A stretch of 64,000 nt of DNA from Rhodocyclus tenuis. Its GTDB lineage: Bacteria > Pseudomonadota > Gammaproteobacteria > Burkholderiales > Rhodocyclaceae. The notes below the pieces were generated by a model that had not been told where the DNA came from, ran no database searches, and saw only the letters and a program-made list of their open reading frames with translations. This document shows positions 40,177-49,898 of this stretch, in pieces. The first letter of the stretch is position 1. Each line of letters begins with the position of its first letter. Where the stretch lies: the NCBI RefSeq assembly GCF_014197755.1, contig NZ_JACIGE010000002.1:62001-126000 (forward strand), read 5' to 3'. Both the position numbers and the translations under genes were made by a program.

Positions 40177-41808
40177 ATGAGCCAACAGCAGGTCCGACAA
40201 CATCAGCACGCATTGCCGCGTTCTCACCAACGCGGCCAGCAGTGGCATCTGGTGCTCGCCGTCGTGCTCTGGGCGCTCGCGTCGCTGGCGGTATTCGGCT
40301 TCATCGTGCAGCGCGACCTCGGCCGCAACGAACGCGAGTTCAGCGCCTATGGCGAAACCCTGCAGACGCAGTTGCGCGACAAGCTGCGCGCCAACGAAGC
40401 GGTGCTATACGGATTTGCCAGCTTTCTCGGCGCCCGCCACGCCAGCGAACAAGCGGCGGCCAGCTACGCGGCCTCGGTGCTCGAGCGCTACCCGCACATT
40501 TATCAGCTGGAGATCGTCGCCCGCGTCGCCCGCCAGGAAGTACCGCGCCTGATCGGCCGCATGCAGCGCGCCGGGCACAGCGACTTCGGCTTGCGGGGCT
40601 TCTCGCCCGAAGGAGAACTGCGCGCGCTCCCGAGCAATGAGCGCGAGTTCTACTATCCGGTTGTTTTCACCGCGCCGACCACGGAATACTCGGAAAAAAT
40701 CCTCGGACTCGACATCAGTGCCAGAAAGACGGTGATCGAGGGGCTACTCCTGTCGGAGCGCCAGGGTGTCGCTGTCAGCAGTGAAACCTTCCGCCTGCTC
40801 GAAGGCGATCTTGGCTACATCATTTTCCGGCCGGTCATCAGCAGCAAGCTCGATCAGCTCAACGCCGCCAGCCCCCGTTACGCGCTGCTGGTAGTGCGCG
40901 CCGTCGATCTGGTACCGCCACGAGCGGCCTTGCTGCCGGCCGTCCGCCACACGCTTTTCCTGCGTGGCAACTTCACCGCCGTCAGCAACGAAGCCGAGTT
41001 GTTCGACCTCGCCGCGAAGCCGGCCGACACCTTGTCTGCGCTACTCTTGCCTCGGCTGAAATTCGACCGCGAAGTCGAAGATTTTTCGCAACCAGTTCAC
41101 TTGACTCTCGAGCGCCAGCTGCGCCTGAGCGACTTCGATCTGGGTGCGCTGACCGTCAGCGCCGTCGCCTCGGCACTGAGCGCGGCGCTGCTCTTCGCCT
41201 TCCTGCGGACACAGACGCAGTTGCGGCAACAGATCGAATTCCTCGCGCTCTATGACACACTGACCGGCCTGCCCAACCGTCTCCTGCTGCTCGGCCATCT
41301 GAAAAAAACGGTGGCGCTGGCGCAGCGACAGCAATCGCAAGTGGCGGTACTTTTCGTCGACCTCGACGAGTTCAAGCCAGTCAACGACAGCCATGGCCAC
41401 GCCGCTGGCGATACCTTGCTGCAAACGGTAGCACGCCGCCTGCAGGACAGCATCCGCAACTGCGACATCGCCGCACGTCTCGGCGGCGACGAGTTCGTCG
41501 TGGTGCTCAGCGACATCCGCAAGGACAAGGACGCGCTCAATGTCGCGGATAAAATCCTGAAGACGCTGGCCGAACCTGCACTGATCGGCGAAAAGTCAGT
41601 GCCGGTCAGTGCCAGCATCGGCATCGCCATCTTCCCTACCGACGGCAGCACTCCGGAAGAGTTGCTCAGCGCCGCCGATCAGGCGATGTATGCCGCCAAG
41701 GGCGGCGGCAAGGGCAGCCTCGGTCGCTGCGGCAATCTCGACGACAGCCCACCGGCCAACAGCTCCCCGCGCCTGGCCGGATGGACTGCCGGCACCCCGC
41801 TGTGCTGA
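40177..41808 (+). CDS. CHASE-domain diguanylate cyclase
   Basis: 543 residues. TM1 is at about 25-45 (LVLAVVLWALASLAVFGFIV), then a periplasmic CHASE-type sensor (YPHIYQLEIVARV; FYYPVVFTAPTTEY), TM2 at about 325-345 and a cytoplasmic GGDEF domain. The active site is RLGGDEFVVVL, and the upstream RNCD, five residues before GGDEF, is a full product-inhibition I-site. It should make cyclic di-GMP in response to an external ligand. There is no EAL domain. Confidence 0.93.
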   Translation: MSQQQVRQHQHALPRSHQRGQQWHLVLAVVLWALASLAVFGFIVQRDLGRNEREFSAYGETLQTQLRDKLRANEAVLYGFASFLGARHASEQAAASYAASVLERYPHIYQLEIVARVARQEVPRLIGRMQRAGHSDFGLRGFSPEGELRALPSNEREFYYPVVFTAPTTEYSEKILGLDISARKTVIEGLLLSERQGVAVSSETFRLLEGDLGYIIFRPVISSKLDQLNAASPRYALLVVRAVDLVPPRAALLPAVRHTLFLRGNFTAVSNEAELFDLAAKPADTLSALLLPRLKFDREVEDFSQPVHLTLERQLRLSDFDLGALTVSAVASALSAALLFAFLRTQTQLRQQIEFLALYDTLTGLPNRLLLLGHLKKTVALAQRQQSQVAVLFVDLDEFKPVNDSHGHAAGDTLLQTVARRLQDSIRNCDIAARLGGDEFVVVLSDIRKDKDALNVADKILKTLAEPALIGEKSVPVSASIGIAIFPTDGSTPEELLSAADQAMYAAKGGGKGSLGRCGNLDDSPPANSSPRLAGWTAGTPLC

Positions 41809-41908
41809 GACGCCGGCGCCACCCCGCGGCTCGGTGCCGGCGGCAAGACGCCCGCCTGCTTCGGTAACGCTCGGCGCCAAAGCTGCTGCCGAGCGCTGCC
41901 GGTCGACG

Positions 41909-41940
41909 AAAAACGCCGCGCCCCGGCAAGGGGTGCGGCG
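41909..41940 (-). terminator. Terminator after the ferredoxin gene
   Basis: Stem CGCCGCGCCCC / GGGGTGCGGCG (one G-T pair) with a 5-nt loop; on the minus strand it is followed by TTTTT. It lies 34 bp past the ferredoxin stop and also ahead of the convergent cyclase gene. Confidence 0.87.
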
Positions 41941-41974
41941 TCTCGAGATGCGCGCGGGTCGCTTGTGGCGACGT

Positions 41975-43458
<1,484 letters not shown>

Positions 43459-43481
43459 GCCGAGGCCCTCACCGCAGACAT

Positions 43482-44777
43482 CTATTCGCCACCGACGACG
43501 ACCGTCGTCAGCTTGCCCGCTTGCACATGGCGGGCGAAGGCGGCGCGCACATCGTCAGCGCTGACCGCTTCGACCTTTTCGGCGTAGCGGTCGAGATAGT
43601 CGAGCGGCAGCTTGTAAAAGCCGATCGACGCGACGTTTTCGAGGATCTTGCGGTTGCTGTCGAGGCGCAACGGGAAGCTGCCGACCAGATTGAGCTTGGC
43701 CGCCTGCAATTCCTCGGCGCTCGGGCCTTCAGCAAGGAAGCCGGCGAGGACTTCACGCGTCAGCTTGAGCGCGGCACCGGCCTGCGCCTTCTTCGTCTGC
43801 AGGCCGATGTTGAACGGCCCCGGTTGCTGCATGGGCATGAAATAGCTGTAAACGCTGTAGGCGTAACCACGACGGTCGCGCACTTCCTTCATCAGGCGCG
43901 AGACGAAGCCGCCACCGCCGAGCGTGTAGTTGCCGACGAGCAGCGGGAAATAATCCGGATCGCCGCGACGCACCGCCGCCATGCCGATCAGCAGATGCGC
44001 CTGCGCCGCCGGGTGCGCGATGCGCCGCTCGCTGCCGACGGCGGGCGCCAGCTCGGGCGGCGGCGCGACATCGCTGCCCGACGGCAAGGCCGCCGTCAGT
44101 TCGGCGGCAATCGCCTCGGCGCGCGCGCGCGTCAGATCGCCGACCAGCGTCAGCGTCGTGCGTGCCGCGCCGTAGTGGCGGGCGTGGAAGGCGACGAGAT
44201 CGGTGCGCGTGATCGCCGTCAGCGACTCGGGCGAGGACTGCACGCCATAGGGATGTTGCGGATACATCGCCGACCAGAAGGCGCGCGCGGCAATGGTTTC
44301 CGGGCGAGTCAGCGCTTCCTTGAGCGCGGCGATCGTGCGCGCCTGTTCGCGCTCGAAAACGGCGGCATCGAAGCGCGGCGCACTCACCACGTCGCGCAGG
44401 ATGGCCAAGGCCGGAGTCAGCTTGTCGGCCGCCGACAGCGTGCGCAGCGAAACGTTGGCGCGATCCATGTCGGCACCGCCGCCGAGACTCGCGCCGAGAT
44501 CGGCGAGCCGGCTGGCGGTCTGCGTTTCATCAAGGGCGCCGGCACCGAGGTCGAGCAGATCGCGAGTCAGCGAAGCGAGCCCGGACTTGCCCGCCGGGTC
44601 ATAGGCCGTACCGGCGGCGAAATCGAGTTGCACATCGACGATCGGTAGCGTGTGGTTTTCGACGAAGAACACGCGCGCACCTGATGGCGCCTGCCAGTGC
44701 TCGATGGTCACACCGGCCTGACTGAACTGCGCGGCAACACAAAGGCTCACGCCGGCAAAGAGCTTGGCGAACTTCAT
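43482..44777 (-). CDS. M16-family peptidase-like protein, zinc motif absent
   Basis: 431 residues from MKFAKLFAG, with a signal peptide (LFAGVSLCVAAQFSQAG). The M16 fold is clear (LDFAAGTAYDPAGKSGLASLTRDLLDLGAG; RRGYAYSVYSYF; LVGNYTLGGGGFVSRLMKEVRDRRG), but the HxxEH zinc motif is replaced around LASLTRDLL. It is therefore the inactive or substrate-holding partner of the next gene, as in heterodimeric M16B pairs. It lies 11 bp after that gene and is surely co-expressed. It is expected in the periplasm. Confidence 0.9.
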   Translation of the reverse strand: MKFAKLFAGVSLCVAAQFSQAGVTIEHWQAPSGARVFFVENHTLPIVDVQLDFAAGTAYDPAGKSGLASLTRDLLDLGAGALDETQTASRLADLGASLGGGADMDRANVSLRTLSAADKLTPALAILRDVVSAPRFDAAVFEREQARTIAALKEALTRPETIAARAFWSAMYPQHPYGVQSSPESLTAITRTDLVAFHARHYGAARTTLTLVGDLTRARAEAIAAELTAALPSGSDVAPPPELAPAVGSERRIAHPAAQAHLLIGMAAVRRGDPDYFPLLVGNYTLGGGGFVSRLMKEVRDRRGYAYSVYSYFMPMQQPGPFNIGLQTKKAQAGAALKLTREVLAGFLAEGPSAEELQAAKLNLVGSFPLRLDSNRKILENVASIGFYKLPLDYLDRYAEKVEAVSADDVRAAFARHVQAGKLTTVVVGGE

Positions 44778-44788
44778 GGGCAAACCTC

Positions 44789-46156
44789 TCAATGGCGGGG
44801 AACGGCGCCGGAACGCGGGCGCGGCGTTTTCGGCAGGGGCTGCGGGTCGAGCACGGCGACGGTCAGCGAATCGTCGTCAAGGTACTTGCGCGCCGCCGCC
44901 TGCACGTCGGCGGCACTCACCGCCTGCAGCTTTTCGATCAAGCGTTCGTTTGCGCGATAAGGAATGCCGACCGCTTCGAGCTGGCCGATCTCCATCGCCT
45001 GCGCGAACATCGAGTCGAGCTTGTAGATTTCAGCCGCGACGAGCTGCGCACGGGCGCGCGCCAGCTCGTCGGCGCCGACACCGTCTTTCTGGATGCGCGC
45101 GATCTCGGCGCGGAAAGCGGCTTCGAGTTCGGCAACGGTCCGCCCCTCGCTCGGCGAGCCCTGCAGGAAAAAGAGGCTCGGCCCGCGTGCCGTCGAATCG
45201 TAGCCAGAGCCGGCGTTGACCGCGACGCGCAGTTCCTTGACCAGCCGTTGCGGGAAGCGCGCCGCGTCGTGGCCGTCGAGGATGGCACCAAGCATTTCCA
45301 GCGCGTAGGGATCGACGTCGCGCTCGACGTCGCGGATCACCGGCGCCTTGTAGGCCATCAGCAGCACCGGCAGTTCGGCCGGCGCCTTCACCGTCAGGCG
45401 GCGGATTCCCAGCTGCTTCGGCTCTTCCTGCGGCTTGCGCAGCGGCAGCGCGCGCGGTTCGAGTGGCCCGTAGTACTGCTCGGCGAGGCGGAACACCTCG
45501 TCGTGATCGACGTCGCCGACGACCACCACGTAGGCGTTGTTCGGCACGTACCAGCGGTCGTACCAGTCACGCGCGTCCTCGACGCTCATGTTCTCGAGAT
45601 CGTTCATCCAGCCGATCACCGGCGCCCGGTAAGGACTCGCCTGGAAGGCAACGGCGTTCATCTGCTCGTAAAGCAGCGCCGGCGGCTGGTCGTCGGTGCG
45701 CATGCGCCGCTCTTCCATGACCACCTTGATTTCCTGCGCGAATTCCTTCGGGTCGAGCGTCAGGTGGCGCATGCGGTCGGCTTCGAGGCGCATCATCTCT
45801 TCGAGCTGCGCCTTCGGCGTCTGCTGGAAGTAGGCGGTGTAGTCGCGGTTGGTGAAGGCGTTGTCGCGGCCGCCGGCAGCGGCGACGCGGCGGTTGAACT
45901 CGCCCGGACCAACGTTCGGCGTGCCCTTGAACATCATGTGCTCAAGCAGGTGGGCAACGCCGGTCAGGCCATTCTTCTCGTCGATGCTGCCGACGCGGTA
46001 CCAGACCATGTGCACCGCCGTCGGCGCGCGCCGGTCTTCCTTGACGATGACGTTGAGCCCGTTGGCGAGCTTGTGCTCGAAGGGATTGGCATGCGCCGCC
46101 AAAGGCGCGACCAGCAGGCAGAGCAGGGGGATCAGTCTTGTGCAGCGCATGGGCAT
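44789..46156 (-). CDS. M16-family zinc metallopeptidase, active subunit
   Basis: 455 residues with a signal peptide (LIPLLCLLVAPLAAHA). The inverted zinc motif is GVAHLLEHMMFKGT (HxxEH at about 65), followed by the distal acidic region (RDYTAYFQQTPKAQLEEMM). Substrate-binding R-Y region: FFLQGSPSEGRTVAELE. It pairs with the motif-less gene directly downstream, so together they should form a periplasmic peptidase that degrades peptides. It is transcribed divergently from ftsY with a 207-bp gap. Confidence 0.93.
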   Translation of the reverse strand: MPMRCTRLIPLLCLLVAPLAAHANPFEHKLANGLNVIVKEDRRAPTAVHMVWYRVGSIDEKNGLTGVAHLLEHMMFKGTPNVGPGEFNRRVAAAGGRDNAFTNRDYTAYFQQTPKAQLEEMMRLEADRMRHLTLDPKEFAQEIKVVMEERRMRTDDQPPALLYEQMNAVAFQASPYRAPVIGWMNDLENMSVEDARDWYDRWYVPNNAYVVVVGDVDHDEVFRLAEQYYGPLEPRALPLRKPQEEPKQLGIRRLTVKAPAELPVLLMAYKAPVIRDVERDVDPYALEMLGAILDGHDAARFPQRLVKELRVAVNAGSGYDSTARGPSLFFLQGSPSEGRTVAELEAAFRAEIARIQKDGVGADELARARAQLVAAEIYKLDSMFAQAMEIGQLEAVGIPYRANERLIEKLQAVSAADVQAAARKYLDDDSLTVAVLDPQPLPKTPRPRSGAVPRH

Positions 46157-46363
46157 GAGTCGCTTCTGTTAAAATGGGGCGTTCTCGCGGTCGAATCTTA
46201 CCATCGCCGCAAGGACGGGGCGTTGCCAGCGGCTGCAGCCGGCGAAAACCGGCTAGCCATGATCGCCAGCTGGCGGCAACCCGGCCCTGATTGTCGCAGC
46301 TGTCGCCGAACGGGCATTGCAGCAGTCGTCTCTTTGCCAACCTTTCTTTCCGACCCGCCCACC

Positions 46364-47329
46364 ATGTTTGGTTTCCTGAAGAAATCCACTCCCGACGGCA
46401 CCGCTGCCGCCAGCACCAATGCGACACCCGGCTGGCGCGAACGGCTGAAAAGCGGGCTGACGCGGACGCGTGCGCAGTTCGGCGGACTCGGATCAATCTT
46501 CGCCCGCGGCAAGGTCGACGACGAACTGCTCGAGGAACTGGAGACGCGCCTGCTGATGAGCGACGTCGGCATCGAGGCGACGCAGCGTCTGCTCAACGGC
46601 CTGAAAGCCCGCGCCAAACGCGAAAAGCTGGAAACGCCGCAAGCGATCCAGCAGGCACTGGCCGACGCGCTGCATGAAATCCTGTTGCCGCTCGAAGAAG
46701 CGCTCGACATCTCGACGCACAAGCCCTTCGTCATCATGCTCGCCGGCATCAACGGCGCCGGCAAGACGACGTCGATCGGCAAGCTCGCCAAGCACTTCCA
46801 GGCGCAGGGCAAGAGCGTTCTGCTCGCCGCCGGCGACACCTTCCGTGCCGCCGCGCGCGAACAGCTGGAGACCTGGGGCGAACGCAACGACGTCACGGTG
46901 ATCGGCCAGGACGGCGGCGACCCGGCGGCGGTGATCTTCGACGCCATCGCCTCGGCGCGCGCGCGCGGCATCGACGTCGTCCTAGCCGACACCGCCGGCC
47001 GTCTGCCGACGCAGCTGCACCTGATGGAAGAAATCGCCAAGGTGCGCCGCGTCATCAAGAAGGCCGACCCGAGCGCGCCGCACGAAACCCTGCTCGTACT
47101 CGACGCCAACATCGGCCAGAACGCGCTGGCGCAGGTGCAGGCTTTCGACCGCGCCATCGAGGTCAGCGGGCTGGTGCTGACCAAGCTCGACGGCACCGCC
47201 AAGGGCGGCGTCGTTGCCGCCATCGCCGCGCAATGCCCGAAGCCGATCCGTTTCATCGGCGTCGGCGAAGGCATTGACGACCTGCGCCCGTTCAAGGCGC
47301 GCGAATTCGTGGACGCACTGTTCGAATGA
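46364..47329 (+). CDS. ftsY: Signal recognition particle receptor FtsY
   Basis: 321 residues. FtsY docks ribosome-SRP complexes at the inner membrane. The acidic A domain is very short, leaving the NG domain: N domain helices, G1 GINGAGKTTSIGKLA, DTFRAAAREQLE, G3 DTAGRLPT and G4 TKLDGTAKGG. The start at MFGFLKK (46364) is chosen because the far longer upstream frame is an antisense shadow of the M16 gene. ftsE overlaps the end by 4 bp. Confidence 0.97.
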   Translation: MFGFLKKSTPDGTAAASTNATPGWRERLKSGLTRTRAQFGGLGSIFARGKVDDELLEELETRLLMSDVGIEATQRLLNGLKARAKREKLETPQAIQQALADALHEILLPLEEALDISTHKPFVIMLAGINGAGKTTSIGKLAKHFQAQGKSVLLAAGDTFRAAAREQLETWGERNDVTVIGQDGGDPAAVIFDAIASARARGIDVVLADTAGRLPTQLHLMEEIAKVRRVIKKADPSAPHETLLVLDANIGQNALAQVQAFDRAIEVSGLVLTKLDGTAKGGVVAAIAAQCPKPIRFIGVGEGIDDLRPFKAREFVDALFE

Positions 47330-48003
47330 TTACCGCCAGCGCCGTCTGCAAGCGCTACCCGGAAGGTCGGGAAGCACTCAAGGACGTCAGCTTCGAAATC
47401 GCCGACGGCGAACTCACCTACATCACCGGCCGCTCCGGCGCCGGCAAGACGACGCTGTTCCGCCTGATCGCCGCGATCGAGCGGCCGACGTCGGGCGGCA
47501 TCGTCGTCAACGGCCAGAACCTCGCCGCACTCGGGCGCAAGGCGATTCCCTACCTGCGGCGCAACATCGGCCTCGTTTTCCAGGACCAGAAGCTGCTCTT
47601 CGATCGCAACGCGCTGGCCAATGTGCTGCTGCCGCTGGCCATTGCCGGACTGCCGACGCGCGAGGCCGAACGGCGCGCGCTCGCCGCGCTCGACAAGGTC
47701 GGCCTGCAGGGCCGCGCCAAGGCGATGCCGGTGGCGCTCTCAGGTGGCGAACAGCAGCGACTGGCGATCGCCAGAGCCGTCGTCAACCGGCCGGCGCTGC
47801 TGCTTGCCGACGAGCCGACCGCCAACCTCGACGCCGACTCGGCGGCCGACATCCTTGGCATCTTCCGCGCCTTTCATCAGGTCGGCGTCACCGTCGTCGT
47901 CGCCACGCACGACCCGCAGCCGCTCGCCGGCGTGACGCCGCGCGTACTGCGCCTTGAGCAGGGCCGGCCAATCACGGTCGAGCCAGCAGGAGGAGGCGCA
48001 TGA
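47326..48003 (+). CDS. ftsE: Cell division ATP-binding protein FtsE
   Basis: 225 residues. An ABC ATPase that, with FtsX, controls peptidoglycan amidases at the septum. Walker A GRSGAGKTTL, signature LSGGEQQR and Walker B LLLADEPT are all present. It overlaps ftsY and ftsX by 4 bp each, the classical ftsYEX operon. Confidence 0.97.
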   Translation: MITASAVCKRYPEGREALKDVSFEIADGELTYITGRSGAGKTTLFRLIAAIERPTSGGIVVNGQNLAALGRKAIPYLRRNIGLVFQDQKLLFDRNALANVLLPLAIAGLPTREAERRALAALDKVGLQGRAKAMPVALSGGEQQRLAIARAVVNRPALLLADEPTANLDADSAADILGIFRAFHQVGVTVVVATHDPQPLAGVTPRVLRLEQGRPITVEPAGGGA

Positions 48004-48896
48004 GCTGGCTCGCGCAGCATCTCGCCGCGGCGTCGGACGCCATCCGCCGGCTGGCGTCGGCGCCGCTCAACACCCTGCTTTCGCTGCTGGTCATCGGCAT
48101 CGCGCTGGCGCTGCCGGCAGCCGGCTGGCTGACCATCGACAATCTGCGCATCGCCGTCGGCGACGCCGCCAAGGCGCAGCAGATCAGCCTCTTCCTCAAA
48201 GCGGGCGCCGGCGCGAACGACGTCGCCGTGATCGAAAAACGCCTGCGCGAAATGAACATCGGACAGTTTCGTTTCGTCTCGCGCGACGAGGCGCTGAAAT
48301 CGCTGCAGAACCGCGAAGGCCTGGCCGACCTGACCGCCGGCCTGCCACGCAACCCGCTGCCCGACGCCTTCGTCGTCGACGCCGAAGACACGCGCCCGGA
48401 AGCGCTCGAAGCCGCAGCGAAGACCTTCGCCGAGTGGCCGAAAGTCGAACATGTGCAACTCGACTCGGCGTGGGTGCGTCGCTTCGACGCCTTCGTGCGC
48501 ATCGCGCGGCTCGCCGTCGGCCTGATCGCCGGCGTTTTTGCGGCCGGGCTGATCGCCGTCACCTTCAACACCATCCGCCTGCAGATCCTCGCGCACGCCG
48601 CCGAAATCGAGGTGGCGCGCCTGATCGGTGCCGCCGACGACTTCATCCGCCGCCCCTTCCAGTACTACGGCGCCTTGCAAGGCGCGCTCGGCGGCCTGCT
48701 CGCGGTGGCGATGGTTGCCATCGGCGGAGGACTGCTCGCCGGCCCGGCCGGCGAACTCGCCACGCTTTACGGTGGCAGCTTCGCGCTGCGCGGTTTCAGC
48801 GGCGGCGAAGTCGCCGCACTCGCCGGCGGCGGCGCCCTGCTCGGCTGGATCGGCGCCGAAATCTCGGTCGCCATTCACCTGCGGCGCATCGGCTAG
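48000..48896 (+). CDS. ftsX: Cell division protein FtsX
   Basis: 298 residues. Four membrane segments are visible: one at about 20-45 (LLSLLVIGIALALPAAGWL), then a periplasmic loop (about 50-155), and three at the C-terminus (AVGLIAGVFAAGLIAVTF; GALGGLLAVAMVAIGGGLLA; GGGALLGWIGAEI). It is the partner of FtsE. No rpoH follows directly, unlike in E. coli; rpoH is 8 kb further on. Confidence 0.95.
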   Translation: MSWLAQHLAAASDAIRRLASAPLNTLLSLLVIGIALALPAAGWLTIDNLRIAVGDAAKAQQISLFLKAGAGANDVAVIEKRLREMNIGQFRFVSRDEALKSLQNREGLADLTAGLPRNPLPDAFVVDAEDTRPEALEAAAKTFAEWPKVEHVQLDSAWVRRFDAFVRIARLAVGLIAGVFAAGLIAVTFNTIRLQILAHAAEIEVARLIGAADDFIRRPFQYYGALQGALGGLLAVAMVAIGGGLLAGPAGELATLYGGSFALRGFSGGEVAALAGGGALLGWIGAEISVAIHLRRIG

Positions 48897-48986
48897 AACC
48901 GGAAAGCGATCGTCCCCGGCGGAACAACGTGCGGGGCGACGCAGCCCTGGCCAGCGGAATGGCCGTGGGCCGCGTGCCTGATACTG

Positions 48987-49547
48987 CTAGACGGCGCCCC
49001 GGCCGCCGAGCCTGACCTCGATGGTGCGCGTCAGCGCTTCGGCCAGCGTCACCACGTCGCCCTTCGGCTTGTAGGCGGCAAAAGCGCCGAGAACGGTGGT
49101 CACCTTGTCGGCGGCAGACTGGCCCTTGAGGTCGTCCTTTTCGAGATGCAGCACTTCCAGCAGTTCGTTCCAGACCATCCCGTCATCGAGCGGAACCAGC
49201 GAGGCGGTCGCGCCCTGCAAGCTGACGACCAGAGGCTTGCCGATGTTGGCGACAAAAAACAGCAGCTTCACGTCCGGCGCGAAATCGCCGGCATAGCGCT
49301 CTTCGAACAGGCCCAGCTTGGCAACATCGTCAAGGAAGCCGGCGGCGAGCAGAAGCTTGTCAGCAGCAGCAAGCAACACCGCCTGGCGAACCGTTGCGGT
49401 CGGCGGCAGACGACGACCCGAGGCATCGGCGACCTCGCCGAGAACCAGCGCCAGATCGCCGCGATAGGCCTGCTGGCCGGCTGAGGTCTTGTCGTTGAAG
49501 TTCATGTTCAGGTACAGGCCTTGTTGCGCATACGAATCTAGAAGCAT
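48987..49547 (-). CDS. Hypothetical protein
   Basis: 186 residues from the ATG at 49547, which has GAGG about 8 bp upstream; the longer frame upstream is antisense to the histidine kinase. It is a soluble acidic protein of mixed helix and strand (MLLDSYAQQGLYLNMNFNDK; DVKLLFFVANIGKPLVVSLQG; DGMVWNELLEVLHLEKDDLKG). No signal peptide, membrane segment or known domain was recognised. It is convergent with ftsX and divergent from the kinase gene. Confidence 0.7.
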   Translation of the reverse strand: MLLDSYAQQGLYLNMNFNDKTSAGQQAYRGDLALVLGEVADASGRRLPPTATVRQAVLLAAADKLLLAAGFLDDVAKLGLFEERYAGDFAPDVKLLFFVANIGKPLVVSLQGATASLVPLDDGMVWNELLEVLHLEKDDLKGQSAADKVTTVLGAFAAYKPKGDVVTLAEALTRTIEVRLGGRGAV

Positions 49548-49898
49548 TGCGGGGTCCTCGCACAGGGATGGGAAAGCCTCATCCCTGCAAGAAACGCGCC
49601 GCCTGCGCAAAACCTCGGCTCTTCGCACACAATCCCGCGCCAAGCCGACGTTCGCGGAGAAAGCGATGCAGGCGGCGCGGAATGACAGCGCCGACATTTG
49701 CAGCAAGTGCGACAGCCCAACCCACATTGTCGTGCCGGGCGCCAAGCGCCTGTCGCAACAGCGACACCGGCGCAAGCCGCGCGCCGTTGAGGTGACGGGC
49801 CGGCTTCCTGCCGACCGAGAAGTCGTCGTTGCCCGGTAATGAAAATTTGGCTTTGGCCTTCCTCTCGCCGAGAATGACGGCTTTGTCTTTACGCGGTC
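49548..49898. other. Gap between a hypothetical gene and a histidine kinase
   Basis: 351 bp between divergent genes. No gene, repeat or clear operator was seen. The last 80 bp are somewhat AT-richer and could hold the kinase promoter. Confidence 0.5.

Noticed and set aside
44792-46363. Long N-terminal extension of ftsY on the plus strand
   Set aside because: The extension is antisense to the HLLEH peptidase gene; FtsY begins at MFGFLKK (46364).
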